A stretch of 8,270 bases of DNA from Bdellovibrio sp. ZAP7 (GTDB lineage: Bacteria > Bacteroidota > Bacteroidia > Flavobacteriales > Flavobacteriaceae). The position numbers and the translations under genes are program-made. Where the stretch lies: the NCBI GenBank assembly GCA_943324165.2, contig CALPKO020000041.1:1-8270 (forward strand), given 5' to 3'. Each line of letters begins with the position of its first letter. Positions within the stretch are counted from its first letter, which is position 1. The notes beneath the pieces were generated by a model that did no database searches, was not told the DNA's origin, and saw only the letters and a program-made list of their open reading frames with translations. Shown in pieces: positions 5,317 through 8,270 of the stretch.

Positions 5317-8202
5317 ATGAAAAAACTTGTAATTAGTATTTTATTTGTGATGCAAGTGTGTTTTGTTTTTGCACAACAGAGACCAAGTATTGTTGGAAAA
5401 GTTGTGGATTCGAAAACACAAAAACCATTACAAAGTGTTGTTGCAACCATTCAAAACACTAACATTACTGCGCTAACCGATGCGCAAGGAATGTTTGTGT
5501 TAGAAAATATAGTGGTTGGAAATCAACTATTGAAAATCAGCAGTGTTGGTTATGCCCAACAATTACTTGCTGTTGAAGTGGTTGAAGGAAAAAAATTAGA
5601 TTTAGGCGTTGTTATTCTCGAAGAAGACCAGACAGAAGAACAACAATTAAGCTTAATAACCATTACTGAAAATGATTTAGGAGACGACAACAGTGGTTCC
5701 GAAAGCACATCAGGATTGCTGCAAGCGAGCAGAGATGCTTTTCAACAAGCGGCAGCTTTCAATTGGGGTCAAGCACGTTTTAGAGTGCGAGGGTTAGACA
5801 ATGAATATGGTACCATTATGATTAATGGAATCACCATGAACAAAATTGTAGATGGAAGACCACAATTTGGCAACTGGGGTGGATTAAATGACGCTACTCG
5901 TAACCAAGAATTTACGATGGGATCAGCTCCATCAGATTATACTTTTGGTGGAATCTTAGGAACGCAAGAAATCAACACAAGAGCATCGTCTTACCGACCT
6001 GGCACAAGAATTTCATTTTCTAGCACAAACACTAACTACAGCTTTAGAATGATGGGAACAATTGTTTCTAAAATGGATAAAGACGGTTGGGCTTATGTGG
6101 TTTCTGCAGGAAGAAGATGGGCGCAAGAAGGTTATTTCGAAGGAACTGATTATGCGGCTAATTCATTTTTTGCAAGTGTTGAAAAGAAAATTAACGAAAA
6201 CCATTCCTTGAACTTTACAGCGATGTACGCTCAAAACCGTAGAGGAAAAAATTCTCCAAACACAAATGAAGTTACAAGTTTGTTAGGAGAAAAATACAAC
6301 TCTTATTGGGGTTATCAAGATGGCAGAAAAAGAAATTCAAGATATAGAGATTTACAAGAGCCAATGTTTACATTAAGTCATTATTGGAAGATAAATGATA
6401 AAACAAAATTAAATACAAATGTTGCTTATCAGTTTGGTTCAATTGGAAATAGCAGAATTGACTTTCAAAATGCAACTAATCCAGATCCAACTTATTACAG
6501 AAACTTACCAAGTTATTTTACTTCATTAAACGAGACGGATCAATCTACGGGTTTGATACCAGATTCAGCTTATTTACCAGGTGGTTTAGGCGGGATTTTA
6601 TTACCAAACAACGTGCTTGCAGCTCAAGCAAAAATCGATTTTTTAGCTAGTCCACAAGTGGATTGGAATTCATTTTATAGAGCAAACTCAACTCAAGTTC
6701 CAGGAACAAGCGTTAGGGTTCCAGATAGAAGTAAGTATGTTTTGTATGAAGACAGAACAGATGATAAGCTTTGGGTTGCCAATTCAATATTGAGTTCTCA
6801 ATTGGCAGACAATGTTGTGATGAATGCTGGTGCAACTTACAGAAGGTTAGACTCCCATAATTTTAAAAATTTATTAGATTTATTAGGAGGAAGTTTCTAT
6901 AATGACTTTAATGTATTTGGAATTACTTCATCACAAAAACAATCAGATTTAAACAATCCTTTTAGAACTGTAACAGCAGGTGACGAATATGGATATAACT
7001 ATAATTTGAAGGCAAACACCATTGATGTTTTTACTCAATTTAAATTTACCTACAAAAAAATCGATTTTTATCTTGGTCAGAGCTTTTCAAGAGCGGAATA
7101 CCAAAGAGAAGGTTTATATAAAAATGGTTATTATCCTTCAAACTCTTTTGGAAAGGGCGAAAAAATTAATTTTGATAATTTTGGATTCAAAGGAGGTTTA
7201 ACTTATAAACTTTCAGGAAGACAATTCTTTAATTTCAATAGTGTCTACATGACAAAAGCACCGTCAATGAGAAATACTTTTCCCAATGTAAGGTTAAACA
7301 ATAACACTACAATAGGACTTTCTAGTGAAACTGTAGCAAGTGGAGATGCTAGTTATATCATAAGAATGCCAAAATTGAAGGCAAGATTAACCGCTTTTTT
7401 CTCTAAAATCGCTAATGCTACCGAAACTTCTTTCTTTTTTGCAGATGGTGTTGGTGTTGATGACGGAAACCCAGATACAACAGATGCTTCAAGTAGTTTT
7501 TTAGCAGAAACAATTACTGGTTTAGACAAGAAAAATATAGGACTTGAATTTGGTTTAGAATATCAAATAACATCCACTATTAAAGCTACTTTAACTGGTG
7601 CTTATGGAGAATACACTTTCGATAACAATCCAAATGTAAGAATTAATATTGACGCTTTGGCTTCTGCTGTTAGAACGAATCCTACAATCAACTATGGAGA
7701 ATCTAAACTTAAAGGTTTAAGACAGCCGGGTTCGCCGCAACAAGCAGCATCTTTTGGATTAGAATATAGAGATCCTAAATTTTGGTGGATTGGCGCAAAC
7801 ATTAACTATTTAGGAAATAATTTTATAGATGTTGCTCCAATTTTGAGAACAGACAGTTTTATTAGAGATAATAACAACTTAACGAACTCTAACAATCCTT
7901 TTCCAGAAGTAACTTTGTCGAGAACAAGAGAATTATTAAAGCAACAGAAATTTGCTGATTTTAATTTACTAAATTTGACAGGCGGGAAATCTTGGAGATA
8001 CAAAGAAAAAACATTAGGATTTTTTGCTAGTGTAAATAACGTTTTAGACACAAGCTACAAAACTGGTGGTTACGAACAAGCGAGAAATGCAAATTATAGA
8101 GAACTTAATATAGATACTTCTAGCGGAACTCCTTCTTTTGCACCGAAATACTTTTATGGTTTCGGACGAACCTATTTTGTAAATTTATACCTCTCATTCT
8201 AA
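5317..8202 (+). CDS. TonB-dependent outer-membrane receptor with N-terminal carboxypeptidase-regulatory-like domain
   Basis: This 961-residue outer-membrane transporter would import a ligand using energy from TonB-ExbBD. The signal peptide is residues 1-19 (cleavage VFA-QQ). Residues about 24-102 form a carboxypeptidase D regulatory-like beta-sandwich (IVGKVVDSKTQKPLQSV, then TDAQGMFVLENI and VGYA), a common addition in Bacteroidota receptors. A plug domain follows at about 112-225, with FRVRGLDNEYGTIMINGI (155-172) as the core plug motif. The rest, to about 961, is alternating beta strands of the 22-strand barrel, ending in YFVNLYLSF; the C-terminal Phe is the expected BAM assembly signal. 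The SusC-type plug ending (YGxRAxNGVIxITTK) is missing, so it is not a classical SusC. I chose the ATG at 5317 because it starts the signal peptide. A TTG at 5260 would add 19 residues and overlap the -7 promoter box. A second exported protein begins 18 bp downstream, so the two are probably one operon. The ligand is unknown; the divergent secreted endonuclease hints at nucleic-acid or phosphodiester products. Confidence 0.92.
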   Translation: MKKLVISILFVMQVCFVFAQQRPSIVGKVVDSKTQKPLQSVVATIQNTNITALTDAQGMFVLENIVVGNQLLKISSVGYAQQLLAVEVVEGKKLDLGVVILEEDQTEEQQLSLITITENDLGDDNSGSESTSGLLQASRDAFQQAAAFNWGQARFRVRGLDNEYGTIMINGITMNKIVDGRPQFGNWGGLNDATRNQEFTMGSAPSDYTFGGILGTQEINTRASSYRPGTRISFSSTNTNYSFRMMGTIVSKMDKDGWAYVVSAGRRWAQEGYFEGTDYAANSFFASVEKKINENHSLNFTAMYAQNRRGKNSPNTNEVTSLLGEKYNSYWGYQDGRKRNSRYRDLQEPMFTLSHYWKINDKTKLNTNVAYQFGSIGNSRIDFQNATNPDPTYYRNLPSYFTSLNETDQSTGLIPDSAYLPGGLGGILLPNNVLAAQAKIDFLASPQVDWNSFYRANSTQVPGTSVRVPDRSKYVLYEDRTDDKLWVANSILSSQLADNVVMNAGATYRRLDSHNFKNLLDLLGGSFYNDFNVFGITSSQKQSDLNNPFRTVTAGDEYGYNYNLKANTIDVFTQFKFTYKKIDFYLGQSFSRAEYQREGLYKNGYYPSNSFGKGEKINFDNFGFKGGLTYKLSGRQFFNFNSVYMTKAPSMRNTFPNVRLNNNTTIGLSSETVASGDASYIIRMPKLKARLTAFFSKIANATETSFFFADGVGVDDGNPDTTDASSSFLAETITGLDKKNIGLEFGLEYQITSTIKATLTGAYGEYTFDNNPNVRINIDALASAVRTNPTINYGESKLKGLRQPGSPQQAASFGLEYRDPKFWWIGANINYLGNNFIDVAPILRTDSFIRDNNNLTNSNNPFPEVTLSRTRELLKQQKFADFNLLNLTGGKSWRYKEKTLGFFASVNNVLDTSYKTGGYEQARNANYRELNIDTSSGTPSFAPKYFYGFGRTYFVNLYLSF

Positions 8203-8220
8203 AAAATAAAATTAAATAAT

Positions 8221-8270
8221 ATGAAAACAAATATTTTAAAAACCGTTTTTGCAACAGCGCTAATAGCTGT
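8221..8270 (+). CDS. Start of an exported protein, probable receptor-partner lipoprotein (cut by window end)
   Basis: An ATG 18 bp after the receptor stop opens a frame that remains open to the window end: 16 full codons, MKTNILKTVFATALIA, followed by the first two bases of a Val codon. The basic N-terminus followed by a hydrophobic run is the start of a signal peptide, and the A-rich spacer before it resembles other leaders here. In Bacteroidota, receptors of this kind are often followed by a surface lipoprotein, which would fit, but the Cys and the mature part lie outside the window. From memory, similar loci carry a DUF5689-type protein here; this is a guess that cannot be tested from 16 residues. 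Confidence 0.65.
   Translation, partial: MKTNILKTVFATALIA

Noticed and set aside
5317..8202. Classification of the receptor as SusC and of the locus as a glycan utilisation locus
   Set aside because: The SusC-type plug ending is absent and no glycosidase, SusD or anti-sigma factor is visible. It is described only as a TonB-dependent receptor.

Overview
The window looks like chromosome of a low-GC member of the Flavobacteriaceae (Bacteroidota), most like Flavobacterium. The reasons are the AT-rich composition, A-rich leaders without Shine-Dalgarno sequences, several TAnnTTTG-type -7 promoter boxes, exported proteins cleaved just before Gln (SNA-QQ, VFA-QQ, LFS-Q), and a TonB-dependent receptor with an N-terminal carboxypeptidase-regulatory-like domain. 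Genus placement is inference.

Layout. At the left edge is the 3' end of an exodeoxyribonuclease III gene (1-180, +). It is followed after 34 bp by an OmpA-family lipoprotein with a long periplasmic coiled coil (215-1180, +). A strong hairpin (1198-1234) lies between this gene and the convergent minus-strand block. Read in its own direction, the minus-strand block runs from 5180 down to 1259. It holds a secreted endonuclease/exonuclease/phosphatase-fold protein (5180-4071), a hairpin terminator, a small secreted OB-fold-like protein (3992-3642), 3-hydroxyanthranilate 3,4-dioxygenase (3586-3032), another terminator, and an ALDH7/antiquitin-type aldehyde dehydrogenase (2812-1259). Divergent from the endonuclease is a 961-residue TonB-dependent receptor (5317-8202, +). 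The first 50 bases of a further signal-peptide-bearing gene follow 18 bp downstream of it (8221 to the window end).

How the genes may work together. The dioxygenase acts in tryptophan/kynurenine breakdown. The ALDH7 enzyme most likely oxidises alpha-aminoadipate semialdehyde in lysine breakdown. Both routes can lead to 2-oxoadipate. The receptor, the probable lipoprotein after it and the divergent secreted endonuclease look like an outer-membrane nutrient-acquisition unit, possibly for extracellular nucleic acid or another phosphodiester; that substrate is inference.

The most interesting signal is the 5181-5316 intergenic region. There, two divergent -7 boxes lie only 20 bp apart and flank a perfect 14-bp palindrome, so the two promoters probably overlap and are regulated together. 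The same 14-mer recurs upstream of the dioxygenase. No mobile elements, CRISPR arrays, rRNA or tRNA genes were seen.
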